Of a DNA stretch of 64,000 bases, positions 63,327 to 64,000 are shown in pieces. Below the pieces are notes generated by a model. The model did not search any database and was not told the DNA's origin. It saw only the letters and a list, made by a program, of their open reading frames with translations. The position numbers were made by a program, and so were the translations under genes. Every line of letters begins with the position of its first letter. The first letter of the stretch is position 1. The stretch is taken from positions 25,784 to 89,783 of the forward strand of contig NZ_JAPYVU010000001.1 in NCBI RefSeq assembly GCF_028276765.1, in the 5' to 3' direction. This stretch comes from Sulfurihydrogenibium sp. (GTDB taxonomy: Bacteria > Aquificota > Aquificia > Aquificales > Hydrogenothermaceae).

Positions 63327-63851
63327 TTATATAATCGGATGATAAATTTAATAAAGTAGGAGATTCTTCCAACGGTTGCAAAGCAACAAATAAGTCAATT
63401 GCTAACGTGCTTTTACTTTCCTAGTCATCCTGAGGGCTTTAGCCCGAAGGATTTCCTTTTTAAATTTTATAAAAACCAATAATTTCTCACCCCCAAGGTA
63501 TTTTTTATATGTATTATACATCTAAATAAAACTGTGTTGTAAAATTTTTGTTTTAATCAGAAGCACCTCGTCGGACTAACCTTCTTGTCATCCTATTTCA
63601 CGTTTTTGTAATTGTTAATAATTTCAGAGAGGAATAAGGAAAACAATGGCTACTTTAAAACTTGCCAACCAAAATTCCTTCCATTGGCTTTCTAACAGAG
63701 GCTTGGTTCAATTTAAAGGTTTCCATCAGACGAAGTATAGCTTTCCTTGTAATAATTAACAAAGCAATGAATTAAGAAATTATTAAGATGTTTTGGATTA
63801 AAAATTGAACTCGAGGCATAAATCCCCGACTTAGGAATTATTTAGATGTTT
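63327..63851. repeat. Spacer with a complete subtype 2 unit (63424-63501)
   Basis: 63424-63501 reads GTCATCCTGAGGGCTTTAGC, CCGAAGGATTTCC, TTTTTAAATTTTATAAAAAC, then the terminus AATTTCTCACCCCCAAGGTA. At 63358 lies a degraded subtype 1 core (AGGAGATTCTTCCAACGGTT). From 63502 no gene is visible; a 37-codon ATG frame at 63647 (MATLKLANQNSFHWLSNRGL) has only a weak ribosome site. Confidence 0.7.
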
Positions 63852-64000
63852 TCAAAATCCATATCCTGGCTGCATTTTTCTTGCAAGCTCTTCTAATCTT
63901 CTAATTCTTTCTTCTGTTGGTGGATGTGTTGAAAATAATTTCATTATAAAATCGCCACTAAGTGGATTGACAATCATCATATGAGCGGTTCCTGGATTGA
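63852..64000 (-). CDS. htpX: Protease HtpX, 3' part (5' end outside the window)
   Basis: The last 49 codons of an M48 zinc protease, a membrane heat-shock enzyme that degrades misfolded membrane proteins. [20 protein letters not shown] is followed by [20 protein letters not shown] and M-Q-P-G-Y-G-F, the HtpX family end. The gene runs on beyond base 64000, where the HEXXH motif would be. The stop is TGA at 63854-63852. Confidence 0.9.
   Translation of the reverse strand, partial: NPGTAHMMIVNPLSGDFIMKLFSTHPPTEERIRRLEELARKMQPGYGF

Noticed and set aside
63647..63760. A 37-codon ATG frame (MATLKLANQNSFHWLSNRGL) in the spacer before htpX
   Set aside because: Weak ribosome site, no known match, and its neighbourhood is repeat debris. 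I list it only within the spacer description.

Overview
The window is AT-rich, densely packed bacterial chromosome. It probably comes from the Aquificales, most likely the Hydrogenothermaceae (a Sulfurihydrogenibium-like organism). This is an inference from the strong AT bias, a fused nuoCD gene in a complex I operon, a stand-alone citryl-CoA-lyase-type protein, a DsrE2-type sulfur protein, a two-subunit-type biotin carboxylase with the C-terminal tail of 2-oxoglutarate/pyruvate carboxylases, frequent TTG starts (nuoCD, lysC, ppiD, ntrY, fur, rlmI, rseP) and protein styles typical of that group. No rRNA is present, so the name is not proven.

Layout. 1-262: 3' end of rbfA. 733-11819: a complex I operon, nuoA-B-CD-(gap)-H-I-J-K-L-M-N, running into gmk. 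No nuoE, nuoF or nuoG (the NADH-oxidising module) is present. 12061-17222 (minus): rplS-rnhB-trpD-fabL-like, then a voltage-gated-type K+ channel and hemD. 17440-20313 (minus): a large c-di-GMP signalling protein. 20708-22393: two tandem DUF29 genes and a metallo-beta-lactamase protein. 22387-24906: an endonuclease IV gene split by an IS200/IS605-type element that carries only tnpB. 24908-24981: tRNA-Arg(CCG). 24963-26983 (minus): purS-purQ, two unknown small genes and a thioredoxin-fold protein. 27371-32413: lysC, biotin carboxylase, eno, an FtsB/DivIC-like gene and a phosphoglycolate phosphatase. 32641-37459: citryl-CoA lyase, an NtrY-like kinase, a PpiD-like chaperone and a degenerate HD protein. 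37691-39469: a PilQ-type secretin. 39743-43290: a LOG protein, a flavoprotein, Fur, uracil-DNA glycosylase and rlmI in one tight operon. 43978-45638 (minus): KhtT/KhtU cation antiporter. 45732-47036: an unrecognised acidic scaffold-like protein. 47457-50200 (minus): envelope glycosyl and lipoprotein genes. 50433-55387 (minus): flagellar filament genes (fliT-like, fliS, fliD, flaG, flagellin under a sigma-28 promoter) and a glycosyltransferase-TPR protein. 55764-60390: aroC, a glycosyltransferase, a polysaccharide deacetylase and a frameshifted nucleotide-sugar dehydrogenase. 60403-61160: two decayed insertion sequences. 61493-63326: rseP and a DsrE2-like gene. 63852-64000 (minus): 3' end of htpX.

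How it fits together: respiration (complex I, Na+/K+/H+ handling), reductive carbon metabolism (citryl-CoA lyase, biotin carboxylase, enolase), motility with probable flagellin glycosylation, and envelope polysaccharide synthesis.

Most longer gene-free stretches contain pieces of one dispersed hairpin repeat family with a shared terminus and two core subtypes. The liveliest places are the TnpB element in nfo, whose third RuvC acidic residue is replaced by Gln; the NADH-module-free complex I operon; the mosaic DUF29 pair; the terminator-like hairpin inside the FtsB-like gene after eno; and the dispersed repeats, several of which sit just upstream of candidate -10 boxes.
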